From NCBI GenBank assembly GCA_964617825.1, contig CAZTWL010000009.1, positions 54,818 through 118,817 of the forward strand: a stretch of DNA of 64,000 nt. Direction: 5' to 3'. The notes under the pieces were generated by a model. It saw only the letters and a list, made by a program, of their open reading frames with translations, did no database searches and was not told the DNA's origin. This document shows positions 43,589-52,432 of this stretch, in pieces (position 1 is the stretch's first letter; the number at the start of each line of letters is the position of its first letter). The DNA comes from VSJD01 sp964617825 (lineage in GTDB: Bacteria > Verrucomicrobiota > Kiritimatiellia > JAAZAB01). Position numbers and translations under genes: made by a program.

Positions 43589-46535
43589 GCCTTGGTACAA
43601 GGTCGTAACACCGCGGGAAGACCTGCGGGAGGGGCGGCCGCTGGATGCGTCGGAGTTTGCGGTACACCTGGATCATATCCGGGATGGGAACGCACACCCC
43701 GATTACAGGGACCCTGTTCGCTTCTTCCAACGGACCTTCCTGACGAAGAATCTCCTGGGAGTTGCGGCCGAAGTTCAGCGGCGGCTGAGCGGCATCAACA
43801 CGGAGGCCTCGGCCGTTTACAACATGACAACACAGTTCGGCGGCGGCAAGACGCACGCACTAGCGCTGATGTATCATCTCGCGAAGGCCGGATCAGCGGC
43901 AAAAGATTTTGTAGGTGTGGGCAAGATCCTTGAGAGAGCGGGTGTGCACGGTGTTCCAGAGGCGCATACTGGAATATTCGTCGGCACCCGTTTTTCGCTC
44001 CTGAATGGGACTGGCGGTGACGATGGCACGCCGATGCGTAAGACGCCGTGGGGGGACCTGGCATGGCAACTGGGTGGCAAGGCTTCTTACGAGGCCGTGC
44101 GCAAATATGACGAACAGGGGATCGCGCCGTCCGGCGCTGACATCAAGGCGATGATTCCTACGGACAAGCCGTCTTTGCTGCTGATCGACGAGGTGATGAA
44201 TTATGTCGGTGGGGAGCGGAAAACGAAGCGCGCCGGCGAGATGTACCGTTTTCTGATGAATCTCTCGGAGGAATTGAGCGGACTGGAACGGGCTGTCGCT
44301 GTTGTATCCATACCGGCATCCGAACTAGAGATGACGGCGGAAGATGAAGCCGATTATACGCGTCTGAAGAAGATGCTGGATCGCAAGGGCAAGGCGGTGA
44401 TCATGTCCGCCGAGAACGAAATGGCCGAGATCATCCGGCGGCGCTTGTTCGAGTGGGATATGCAGGCCATGTCGGCGGACGGCCGAGTGATGCTGAACCA
44501 GGATGCCATCGATGCGTGTAAGGAATACGCGTATTGGGTGCAAGATAATCGGAACCAGGTTCCGAACTGGTTCACCGACCACGCCGTAGACGCGTTCCAT
44601 GCGACCTATCCATTCCATCCCATGGTGATCTCCGTCTTCGAACGGAAATGGCGTGAGATGCCGCGATTCCAACAGACGCGCGGTGTGTTGCGGTTGTTGG
44701 CACTGTGGGTTTCGTACGTTTACCAGACTGGATTCAAGGGCGCGCAGAACGAGTTACTGATCACGCTGGGCACGGCACCTTTGGAGGACTCGCAGTTCCG
44801 GACGGCGGTTTTCGAGCAACTGGGCCAGGATCGACTGGAAGGGGCGGTCACAACAGACATCGCGGGCAAGAAGGAGTCGCATTCTCTGCTGCTCGACAGG
44901 GAGGCAGAGGAGACGTTGCGTAATGCACAGGTCTACAGGAAGACGGCAACGGCGGTTTTCTTCGAATCCAACGGAGGCCAGGGTGAGAATCGCCAGTTTG
45001 CGACAGTACCCGAATTGCGGCTGGCCGTCGCGGGGCCCGGCGTTGACGTGGGCAATGTAGAGACGGCACTCGAAGGACTCGTGGACCGGTGTTACTACCT
45101 AACTTTAGACCAGAACAGCTACTACTTCAGCCTGAAGGAGAACCTGAACAAACGATACGCTGACCGTCGCGCGAGCGTGAAGGATGAGGACGTGGATCGT
45201 TTGGTTCGAGAAGAGGTCGAAGGGGTCTTTGGCGCGGTGGAAGGTGTGGAACGCGTTTTCTTCCCGGACAAGAGCGGGCAGATCCCCAACCGGGCGATTG
45301 TAACGTTGGTGGTTGTGGCGCCGCAGCATTCTTTGCACGACGATCCCGGACTTGAAACCAGCATACTATCTATGACCAAGGAATGCGGCAACACGATGCG
45401 CACATTCAAGAGCGCGTTGATCTGGATTGTGCCGGAAAACGTGGATGGGATGCACGAGGAGGCTCGGAGGCTGCTGGCTTGGGAGGCGATTAATGATGAG
45501 ATCAAACCAGCACAGCTCGACGAAATCCAGCGCAGGCAGTTGTCGGACAATATCAAACGATCGCGGCGGGATCTGAAGGAAAGCGTCTGGCGGAGCTACA
45601 GCAAGGTGCTTCTATTGGCGAAAGACAACTCTCTAAAGACCGTGGATCTTGGTTTGGTTACCTCCAGTGCGGCGGAATCCATGTCAAAGCTGGTTATTTC
45701 AGTCCTGCGGCAGAATGACGAGATTGTGAAGGCGGTGAGTCCTCGTTTTCTGGTGAACAACTGGCCGCCGGCAAAGGTTGAGTGGAGTACAAAGGACGTG
45801 AGAGATGCTTTCTTTGCATCCCCCATTTTCCCGCGGCTTCTGAGTGGTGACGCGATCAAGGCCGCTGTGGTGCGCGGCGTGGCTGAGGGGCAGATGGCGT
45901 ATGTTGGGAAGGCCGTGTCCGGCGAGTATGAGCCCTTTGTCTATAAGCGAATCATAGCCGAAGGAGACGTGGACATCTCCGAAGACTTCTTCGTCATCAA
46001 GGCGGAGGACGCGGAACGACATATTAAGCCCCCGGTCCTAACCAAGGTCATTATCTCGCCGGAACAGGTTCTGTTGAAACCTGGACAGAAGCAGGCCTTC
46101 GCTGCCATGGGCATTGATCAATTTGGGAAGGATTTCCCGTGCGACGTGATCGGCTGGACCGCGACGGGTGGGGTTGTCGCCGTTGATGGAGTTTTTCAGG
46201 CAGGAAACGATGAGGGGAACTACTTGGTTCAGGCAACTGCGGGTCTGATCAAAGGAACGGCCAGTGTGTGCGTAATGAAAAAGGCCGGGGCCGGACCGGT
46301 TCATCCGCCGTCGCCGCTTGGAGAGAAGGCTTTGCGGTGGGCCGGCGAGATACCGACGCAGAAGTGGATGAACTTCTACACGAAGGTTCTTTCCAAACTC
46401 GTGACGGCTGGGGGATTAAAGGTGACGGTGAGCATTCAATCAAATCCTGCCGGTGGCGCCACCGACCAGCAGGCCGCGGAAGTCAAAACGGCGCTACGGG
46501 GACTGGGTTTGAACGACAGCGTAGATATGTCCTGA
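43575..46535 (+). CDS. DUF499 ATPase with an Ig-like segment
   Basis: A 986-residue ATPase. It starts with the DUF499 signature 'KPWYKVVTPREDL' and has Walker A 'TTQFGGGKTHALAL' (about 84-97), Walker B 'LLLIDEVMNYVGG', and a helical middle. Residues about 820-900 ('KVIISPEQVLLKPGQKQAFA', 'VIGWTATGGVVAVDGVFQAG', 'NYLVQATA') look like a bacterial Ig-like (Big_2) domain, normally found on surface proteins. GGGGGAA precedes the ATG at 43575. DUF499 and DUF1156 proteins recur together in restriction-like defence loci, where DUF499 is thought to act as a large ATPase. Confidence 0.88.
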   Translation: MVKLKPWYKVVTPREDLREGRPLDASEFAVHLDHIRDGNAHPDYRDPVRFFQRTFLTKNLLGVAAEVQRRLSGINTEASAVYNMTTQFGGGKTHALALMYHLAKAGSAAKDFVGVGKILERAGVHGVPEAHTGIFVGTRFSLLNGTGGDDGTPMRKTPWGDLAWQLGGKASYEAVRKYDEQGIAPSGADIKAMIPTDKPSLLLIDEVMNYVGGERKTKRAGEMYRFLMNLSEELSGLERAVAVVSIPASELEMTAEDEADYTRLKKMLDRKGKAVIMSAENEMAEIIRRRLFEWDMQAMSADGRVMLNQDAIDACKEYAYWVQDNRNQVPNWFTDHAVDAFHATYPFHPMVISVFERKWREMPRFQQTRGVLRLLALWVSYVYQTGFKGAQNELLITLGTAPLEDSQFRTAVFEQLGQDRLEGAVTTDIAGKKESHSLLLDREAEETLRNAQVYRKTATAVFFESNGGQGENRQFATVPELRLAVAGPGVDVGNVETALEGLVDRCYYLTLDQNSYYFSLKENLNKRYADRRASVKDEDVDRLVREEVEGVFGAVEGVERVFFPDKSGQIPNRAIVTLVVVAPQHSLHDDPGLETSILSMTKECGNTMRTFKSALIWIVPENVDGMHEEARRLLAWEAINDEIKPAQLDEIQRRQLSDNIKRSRRDLKESVWRSYSKVLLLAKDNSLKTVDLGLVTSSAAESMSKLVISVLRQNDEIVKAVSPRFLVNNWPPAKVEWSTKDVRDAFFASPIFPRLLSGDAIKAAVVRGVAEGQMAYVGKAVSGEYEPFVYKRIIAEGDVDISEDFFVIKAEDAERHIKPPVLTKVIISPEQVLLKPGQKQAFAAMGIDQFGKDFPCDVIGWTATGGVVAVDGVFQAGNDEGNYLVQATAGLIKGTASVCVMKKAGAGPVHPPSPLGEKALRWAGEIPTQKWMNFYTKVLSKLVTAGGLKVTVSIQSNPAGGATDQQAAEVKTALRGLGLNDSVDMS

Positions 46536-46733
46536 AGTGGCCGCGTTTCCATTTGATACGGGGATATGCAGAGCTGGCGTCAGGTGTGCCTAGGTAGATC
46601 AGGGACAGCCCTGTATTGTATCTGACTGTTGCTTATGCGACATGAATTTTTGGAATTGGGGTCTCTGCAATTCATAATTCAGTCTTACCCCACATATTTG
46701 CCCTTGCGTAATCATCCGCCGAAGGAGTGTGTG
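46536..46733 (+). promoter_or_regulatory. Gap before the primase-RT-nitrilase genes, small hairpins
   Basis: About 200 bases, the only sizeable gap in the 35-52 kb block. CAGGG/CCCTG (46600-46604, 46609-46613) and GAATTG/CAATTC (46653-46658, 46668-46673) form short hairpins. It may hold a separate promoter or a small RNA for the reverse transcriptase. This is speculative. Confidence 0.3.
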
Positions 46734-47801
46734 ATGAAGGATAGCCGTTGGGATTTGTTACCCATTCAGCAGATTCCCATTCTGGATGTCGCAAGTCGCC
46801 TCGGAATTCAGGTTCGAGGGACAAAAGCGATGTGTTTCTCGGGGCACGACAAGCGAACACCCAGTCTTACCTTCTCGCGAATGAAGAACACTTGGAGATG
46901 CTACGGTGCGTGTGGCAAGGGCGGAGATGGGATCGCTCTCGCAATGGCGCAGCTCCAATGCGACTTCAAGTCAGCCCTTGGATGGTTTGCCCGTGAGTTT
47001 GGCATCGATGTACGGCCGCAACAGCATCGTGGCCGCAGCGGCACATACTCTTACTCAGTGAAGAAACAGTCTCATATGGCAAGTGGCACTTCAACACAGA
47101 CTGCCAAGCAATGCGAGTTCTCCCCTAACCCGGCGCTATATACATGGTTTATAGGGAAGTGCGGAGTCGTGTCGCGCGTACAGGGTCTGAAATACCTATC
47201 GAGTCATGGGATCCCCTTGGACGTAGCGAATCGATTTGGCGTACGGGAACTGCGGGACCCAGAGAGGGCCCTCCGCAAGGCAACTGAACAGTGGGACTCG
47301 GAGCGCGTATTCCGTAGTGGTCTGGCATGGGGGGACGCTGGAGTCCCTGAGCGCTTGATCTGGACCTCATACGCACTGTTGTTTCCTTTCCAGGCTGGCG
47401 GAAGTGTCCAATACATCCAAGGGAGGATCTTCCGCGGAAATCAGAAGTATCTCAATCCGCGAGGGATACCAAAACCACTCTACAACGTTGACAGCGTTCT
47501 CGATCTCCCTGCTGGAGCATTAGTCCACGTGTGCGAAGGCGTTCCGGATGTCCTTGCGCTCGAGTCGAAGGGATTTCATGCAATCGGCGTGCTCGGTGCA
47601 AGCTCCTTCCGGCCAGAGTGGGTGGACCTTCTTATGCGATATGATGTCGTTCTCATGCCGGACGGGGACCAGGGCGGAGACACATTCCGGCGCACGATCT
47701 CGGCATTGTTCTTGGCGCACGGTAAGGCGGTACGCACGGTTCACCTGCCATTGGGCAAGGACGTCGCAGATGTGATCGCAAACATGAAAGGAAGTCCGTG
47801 A
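46734..47801 (+). CDS. CHC2 zinc finger-Toprim primase-like protein
   Basis: A 355-residue DnaG-type protein. The CHC2 zinc finger is complete (C34, H38, C56, C60; 'CFSGHDKRTPSLTF', 'WRCYGACGKGGDGIALAM'). The Toprim domain has E268 in 'HVCEGVPDVLAL' and D310/D312 in 'LMPDGDQGG'. There is no DnaB-interacting C-terminal domain, so it is an accessory primase, not the replicative DnaG. GAAGGAG precedes the ATG at 46734. Its stop overlaps the reverse transcriptase start (GTGA), so the two are made together. Likely task: supply RNA primers for the RT or act as a nuclease. Confidence 0.87.
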   Translation: MKDSRWDLLPIQQIPILDVASRLGIQVRGTKAMCFSGHDKRTPSLTFSRMKNTWRCYGACGKGGDGIALAMAQLQCDFKSALGWFAREFGIDVRPQQHRGRSGTYSYSVKKQSHMASGTSTQTAKQCEFSPNPALYTWFIGKCGVVSRVQGLKYLSSHGIPLDVANRFGVRELRDPERALRKATEQWDSERVFRSGLAWGDAGVPERLIWTSYALLFPFQAGGSVQYIQGRIFRGNQKYLNPRGIPKPLYNVDSVLDLPAGALVHVCEGVPDVLALESKGFHAIGVLGASSFRPEWVDLLMRYDVVLMPDGDQGGDTFRRTISALFLAHGKAVRTVHLPLGKDVADVIANMKGSP

Positions 47802-50800
47802 GCCATTTTCTATATGAGATATCGGATCAACTGAACCTGCGCTGGGCATGGGAGAAAGTCCGGCGGGAGGCGACCCGGGGAGATATCTGGTTTGATGAAA
47901 TCGAACTAGCTGGATTCGAACTCGAGCTTGAGCGGCATTTGCGAAGCATTGCGGACGAATTCCGGACGGGACGCTACCGGGTACACCCGTTAAGACCACT
48001 CCCCGTTCCAAAACAGAATGATAAGGAAGGGAAAGCCCAGATTCGCCAGGCCTTCCAAGTCGTCATACGTGATCAAGTTGCGTGGACAGCGGTTGTCAAC
48101 GTCGTGGGGCCTCACGTTGACAGCAGGATGCCGGCGTGGAGCTACGGGAATCGTCTTTTCCGTAGCATATGGATTGAGGAAGACGAGCAGGGAAGGAAAT
48201 GCAGGCGAATCGGGCGTTATCGCCATGCTTCGGGACGTCTATATCTGCCATTCCAGCAGAGTTGGCCTGTCTTTCGTCGACACGTCTACTTGGCAACCCG
48301 CGCGATGATGAGCTGCAAATCGTCCGAAGAGATGGAAATGGATGACCGGACTGAGGAGGAGTTGGCCCTCCAGCAGCGGCTCAATGATAAGCAGCGATGC
48401 CAGTACGTTATCCCCGACTACTGGCGAAGGATACACCCACGCAAACAGCCCTCGGAGCTATACTGGTGCAGTATCGACCTTGAGAAATTTTACCCCTCGT
48501 TGAGTCTGGATGTTGTGCGGCAGAACATCGTGATGCAACTTCCCGGTGACTGGCAGGAGGCCGCCTCGCAGATACTTGGGTCCATGCTTGCCTTTCGCCT
48601 GAACCTGAGAGAGTGGACAGCCGACGAGTTGGTGCGAATGACTCTGGTTCCTGGCTCAAAGTTGTTCTCCCATATTCCGACAGGCCTTTACGTTGCGGGG
48701 TTCTTGGCAAACGCTGGCTTGCTCAATGTGGACCTTGAGGTTGCAAGGCGCTTGGCCAAGCCTAGTGTGGCCCACTTCCGATTTGTGGATGACCACGTTT
48801 TCTTGGCCTACACGATGGATGACCTCGTGTGCTGGATAAGCGAGTATGCCGAGATTCTCAGCAAGTCCGAGACGGGGGTTAGGATCAACCTGGATAAAGT
48901 TGAACCTGCGGAAATCAAACCTTTTATTCCGAAGCGTGATTCCCTCGTAACAGAAACACCTGTCGCTGATGTGTGCAAGGCCGCCGAGAAGGCATGCAGG
49001 CTTGATCCGCAGTTCCCATCTCCTCTGATGACCAAGACACTTGCCTTGGTTTCCGGCATCGCGCGCATGGATTTCAACCTGCTTGAGACAGACGAACTGG
49101 CCGCCCTCACAGACCAATTGGAGCATCTCCTGTTGGTCGATCTGCGAGAAGATGAAATGCCTGAGAAGACGCGTCTGTCCTTTGCCGCTACACGTCTGGC
49201 CCGTGTGGCGGAGTGCAGACTAGCGAACGACGAACGGATCGCCGCTGTGGCATCTCGACAAGAGTCGCTGAGGGCCCAGTTGGCGGAAGAGAAGATAGGT
49301 GATATCGAGCGCCGTGAAGTCGAACAGGCTCTTGCAGATGCCGACAAGGAAATGCAGAGTGAGGATGATCGCCTTAAACGTGTGGTGGGAAGGGCCTTTC
49401 AACTGTTGCGCAAAGTCTTGCGCGAAAAGCCTGATCGGATTCGCTTGTGGACTCGTGCAGTGCTTATGTGTCGGCAGACAGGGGTTATGGGATTGGGCCA
49501 CATTCTGGAGGATATCCAAAGGGAGAGCCGATCCAATGCCCTCGCAGCCGAGTACCTTCGCGCCAATCTGCTTGTTCTACTTGGATCGCAGGCAGTTGTC
49601 GCAGCTCGCATCCTGAGGGACAAGGAAGTTGCCCGATGGAGGAAGCAAGCCGTGCGGTCATTCCTCGACGACATACGGAGGCATAGGATGATGGCGCCGG
49701 ACAACAGGAAGGCCCGTCGGTTTCTGCGAATGAGTTGGGCGCAATATTGCTTTGGCCTCCATTGTGCTGAATTGGTGCTGAGGGAAAAGACCTCCGCAGA
49801 CGATGAGCCTTCGGTGCCGGCATTTCTGGAGAGTGTGATAGCCATTGGGCGCCGGTACGGGAGTGAAGGCGGTTTGGGCCATGGTCCAGCGCTGTGGGCA
49901 TGGTGGGCGGCAAGGCGGACACTTCGCGATCTTACGCCACGGGCTGACGGACTGGTTAAGGCTCTGGGAACTGAGATGGAACCATCGAGGGAAGTAGCTG
50001 CCTTCTGGCGGTTCTTCCCCATGGATGTACCAATCTCGATACTCCGACAACTCGCAAAAGGTGGTCTCGGCAAGGCTGAGCCAGCGACATCAGTCGGGTG
50101 GTGGTTTGACGCGCTTCGCGAACGTCCCGCAGCGATTGGCTATTCCAATGACAAGATTCCTCGCAACGTCGCCGCACGTGCCTACCGCGCAGTGATACTC
50201 ACGCGGAAGGGCACGGTTTCGCTGTACGACTGGAGTAAACGTCTTCGGCAGATGAACAAGGAGGGGGGATCTGACCCCAGAGGGAGCGAGTGGACCGCGC
50301 TAGAAATAGTGCGACAGGTGGGCGTGTTACTGAGCAGAGAGCCAATGCTGGATGCGCGCTACGTCAGAGCGCAGCATCAGAGCGAGTATCGACTGCCGTG
50401 CGTACATCCGGCCAATTTCCGAATTCCGGAAGATTGGCTGAAAGGCGAGGAGCCGACTTGGGGTGATTGGCAGCGACAAGTGCAGCACATGGGTCGTGGC
50501 CGTGGTGTCTCATGCGTGCCGATGTCAGTCAGGATGGTGGACAGACGATATACGCCCCTAGAAGCCGACAGTCCGCTATTCCTCTCCGTTAACCCGGTGC
50601 GTGGGTTAGGTCTCCTTCTGTACGGTCTGCTGCAAAGGAGCTTTGATCTCCCCGCCATTTGGAATGGTCCGGGGCACGCCGATGCCTTGAGGATGCTCCC
50701 GAGAATTCTTCTTACTGACTTGACCTGCTCCTCGTGGACTCTTGGGATCCTGCAGGGGTGTCTTCAACCTAGAGCAACAGAGAACTTGTTCTTGTTGAGC

Positions 50801-51040
50801 GTCTCTCCTGTCTGCGGAAGTTTCGATGACGATACGTTGCACGACCCTATGCGCCTTCGCAGTCCGTCTGAGGTTGTATCTGCGATCGAGAAATGCCAAG
50901 TCGTTTTGAAGGCGCATCAATTATCAACGTTGAACCACAGGGCTCGACAACTTACGCCGATCGATGTTGGTCAGTTGACAGACCCGGAATGGAGTCGAGC
51001 TGTCAGGGATGTGTCAACCGAGGAGGATGGCCGTGAGTAA
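47798..51040 (+). CDS. Reverse transcriptase of defence (UG/DRT) type
   Basis: A 1080-residue protein with GTG start, coupled to the primase. RT motifs: 'RPLPVPK' and 'MPAWSYGNRLFR' (about 111-122), motif A 'CSIDLEKFYPSLS' with D227, motif B-like 'SHIPTGLYVAGFLANAGL' (about 291-308), and motif C 'FRFVDDHVFLA' with D331 and D332. This is a bacterial UG-type palm, not a group II intron or retron enzyme: no maturase, endonuclease or msr/msd sequences are visible. Residues about 400-1080 are a very long, helical, unassigned region with a coiled coil near 490-530. Relatives in DRT type 1 carry a nitrilase at the C-terminus; here it is a separate gene overlapping the end. Confidence 0.85.
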   Translation: MSHFLYEISDQLNLRWAWEKVRREATRGDIWFDEIELAGFELELERHLRSIADEFRTGRYRVHPLRPLPVPKQNDKEGKAQIRQAFQVVIRDQVAWTAVVNVVGPHVDSRMPAWSYGNRLFRSIWIEEDEQGRKCRRIGRYRHASGRLYLPFQQSWPVFRRHVYLATRAMMSCKSSEEMEMDDRTEEELALQQRLNDKQRCQYVIPDYWRRIHPRKQPSELYWCSIDLEKFYPSLSLDVVRQNIVMQLPGDWQEAASQILGSMLAFRLNLREWTADELVRMTLVPGSKLFSHIPTGLYVAGFLANAGLLNVDLEVARRLAKPSVAHFRFVDDHVFLAYTMDDLVCWISEYAEILSKSETGVRINLDKVEPAEIKPFIPKRDSLVTETPVADVCKAAEKACRLDPQFPSPLMTKTLALVSGIARMDFNLLETDELAALTDQLEHLLLVDLREDEMPEKTRLSFAATRLARVAECRLANDERIAAVASRQESLRAQLAEEKIGDIERREVEQALADADKEMQSEDDRLKRVVGRAFQLLRKVLREKPDRIRLWTRAVLMCRQTGVMGLGHILEDIQRESRSNALAAEYLRANLLVLLGSQAVVAARILRDKEVARWRKQAVRSFLDDIRRHRMMAPDNRKARRFLRMSWAQYCFGLHCAELVLREKTSADDEPSVPAFLESVIAIGRRYGSEGGLGHGPALWAWWAARRTLRDLTPRADGLVKALGTEMEPSREVAAFWRFFPMDVPISILRQLAKGGLGKAEPATSVGWWFDALRERPAAIGYSNDKIPRNVAARAYRAVILTRKGTVSLYDWSKRLRQMNKEGGSDPRGSEWTALEIVRQVGVLLSREPMLDARYVRAQHQSEYRLPCVHPANFRIPEDWLKGEEPTWGDWQRQVQHMGRGRGVSCVPMSVRMVDRRYTPLEADSPLFLSVNPVRGLGLLLYGLLQRSFDLPAIWNGPGHADALRMLPRILLTDLTCSSWTLGILQGCLQPRATENLFLLSVSPVCGSFDDDTLHDPMRLRSPSEVVSAIEKCQVVLKAHQLSTLNHRARQLTPIDVGQLTDPEWSRAVRDVSTEEDGRE

Positions 51041-51965
51041 GGTAGCCAAGATGGTTGACATGCTGGATGTTGGCGTGGTCCAGACGACGATGGACGCCGT
51101 GCAGGCATGGAGGAGCACGGCGAGTGCTCCGCAAATGTCCCCTGCACAAGATGAGCGCGCTTGGCAAGAAATATGTAAGGCATTCCGCTCTTTCCAGGAC
51201 AGGAAGCCATGCCCACAGGTGATCCTTTTACCGGAACTATCGCTCCCACGCACTAGACTGGATGATCTGGAGCGCCTTGCGGCGGCCTTGGGTGTGATCA
51301 CCGTCGCTGGCGTCGACTACCGTCTAGACCGTGCAAATCGGATCGCGCGAAATCAAGGGATCATCTTCGTTCCGCGGGGGTTCTTCCGCAAACAACCTTC
51401 AGCACACTGCACGCGAGTCGTTTTCGGCAAGACATATCCCGCGCCGAGTGAGAGGTCAAAACTTGGACGCCTTACTCCTCCTTGGTCGTTTCAAGGTGAT
51501 CAGAACGTCTATGTTTTCGACTGCGGTATGTACGGCCGGATTGGCGTAAGCATATGCTACGACTTCATGGACATCGAACGAGCCTTGATGTATCGGGGAA
51601 GGATTCAGCATCTCTTGGTTTTGGCCTACAACCGTGACTTGGGGATGTTCCGCTCCCTTGCCGATTCGCTTTCGCGGACGGTCTTCTGCAACGTCGTGGT
51701 GTGCAACACAGGCTTCTGGGGAGGGTCTATTGCTGTCTGTCCCCGCTTCGAAGCCCACGCCCGGACCCTGTTTGCACACGACGGAAACGGGATGTTCACG
51801 ACGCAGGTTGTGAGACTCCCGGTGGCCGGCTTGATCCAAGCGCAGCAAGGTCAGATTCATAAGAGCTGCGTCACGAGAGAGATCAGAGACTTTAAGGATA
51901 CTCCACCCGGCTTTGCCACCCAGGGGCAACTTGCTCTTAAGAGGCGGCGCATCGTTCTGGACTAA
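51033..51965 (+). CDS. Nitrilase-superfamily (carbon-nitrogen hydrolase) protein
   Basis: A 310-residue protein with the nitrilase triad intact: E68 in 'LLPELSLPR', K133 in 'FGKTYPAP' and C175 in 'GVSICYDFMD'. The fold covers residues about 10-270. The start was set at GTG 51033 because AGGAGG (51021-51026) lies 6 bases upstream; an ATG at 51027 directly abuts that site. The start overlaps the RT stop by 8 bases, so translation is coupled. Nitrilase domains accompany reverse transcriptases of DRT type 1; their chemistry in defence is unknown to me. Confidence 0.88.
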   Translation: MSKVAKMVDMLDVGVVQTTMDAVQAWRSTASAPQMSPAQDERAWQEICKAFRSFQDRKPCPQVILLPELSLPRTRLDDLERLAAALGVITVAGVDYRLDRANRIARNQGIIFVPRGFFRKQPSAHCTRVVFGKTYPAPSERSKLGRLTPPWSFQGDQNVYVFDCGMYGRIGVSICYDFMDIERALMYRGRIQHLLVLAYNRDLGMFRSLADSLSRTVFCNVVVCNTGFWGGSIAVCPRFEAHARTLFAHDGNGMFTTQVVRLPVAGLIQAQQGQIHKSCVTREIRDFKDTPPGFATQGQLALKRRRIVLD

Positions 51966-51982
51966 CTTATGGAAAAAACAAA

Positions 51983-52432
51983 ATGAATAACTTCCAGAGA
52001 AACGGCGCGTCGAGTAATACCCAAGTGGGCCGGGATTTCGAGTCCAAGGCCAGGGCATTCTTCTCGCAGCAAGGACTGAACCTTCAGACCCACTTCAGTC
52101 TGCCGATTGGTGTTGATGGGCGGTCAAAATCGCACAGTTTCGACCTCGGGGACGATGACAAGCGGGTGATTGTCGAATGTAAGTCACACACGTGGACCGA
52201 GACATGGAAGGTCCCCAGTGCCAAGATGACCACTTGGAACCAGGCTATGTACTATTTTCACGCCGCTCCGAAGGGCTATCGCAAAATTCTCTTCGTGCTC
52301 CGCCATTACAACCCAGAGCGACAACAGACCCTGGCCGAATACTATATCAAGACCAACCGCCACCTGATTCCCGCCGGGGTGGAAGTCTGGGAATATGATG
52401 AGGGGTCAGGTTCTGCAGACAGGAAGGTATGA
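51983..52432 (+). CDS. PD-(D/E)XK nuclease-like protein
   Basis: A 149-residue protein. 'SHSFDLGDDDKRVIVECKS' provides D54 and E65-x-K67 of a PD-(D/E)XK core, and an acidic residue near 19-20 ('GRDFE') could be the first ligand. It is small and has no DNA-binding domain. It starts 18 bases after the nitrilase gene and its stop overlaps the PLD gene start (ATGA). It is more likely tied to the PLD gene than to the RT genes. Confidence 0.78.
   Translation: MNNFQRNGASSNTQVGRDFESKARAFFSQQGLNLQTHFSLPIGVDGRSKSHSFDLGDDDKRVIVECKSHTWTETWKVPSAKMTTWNQAMYYFHAAPKGYRKILFVLRHYNPERQQTLAEYYIKTNRHLIPAGVEVWEYDEGSGSADRKV

Noticed and set aside
47798..51040. The reverse transcriptase as a group II intron, retron or diversity-generating element
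   Set aside because: There is no maturase or endonuclease domain, no msr/msd inverted repeats next to it, and no template/variable repeat pair that I could see; the operon context fits defence RTs.
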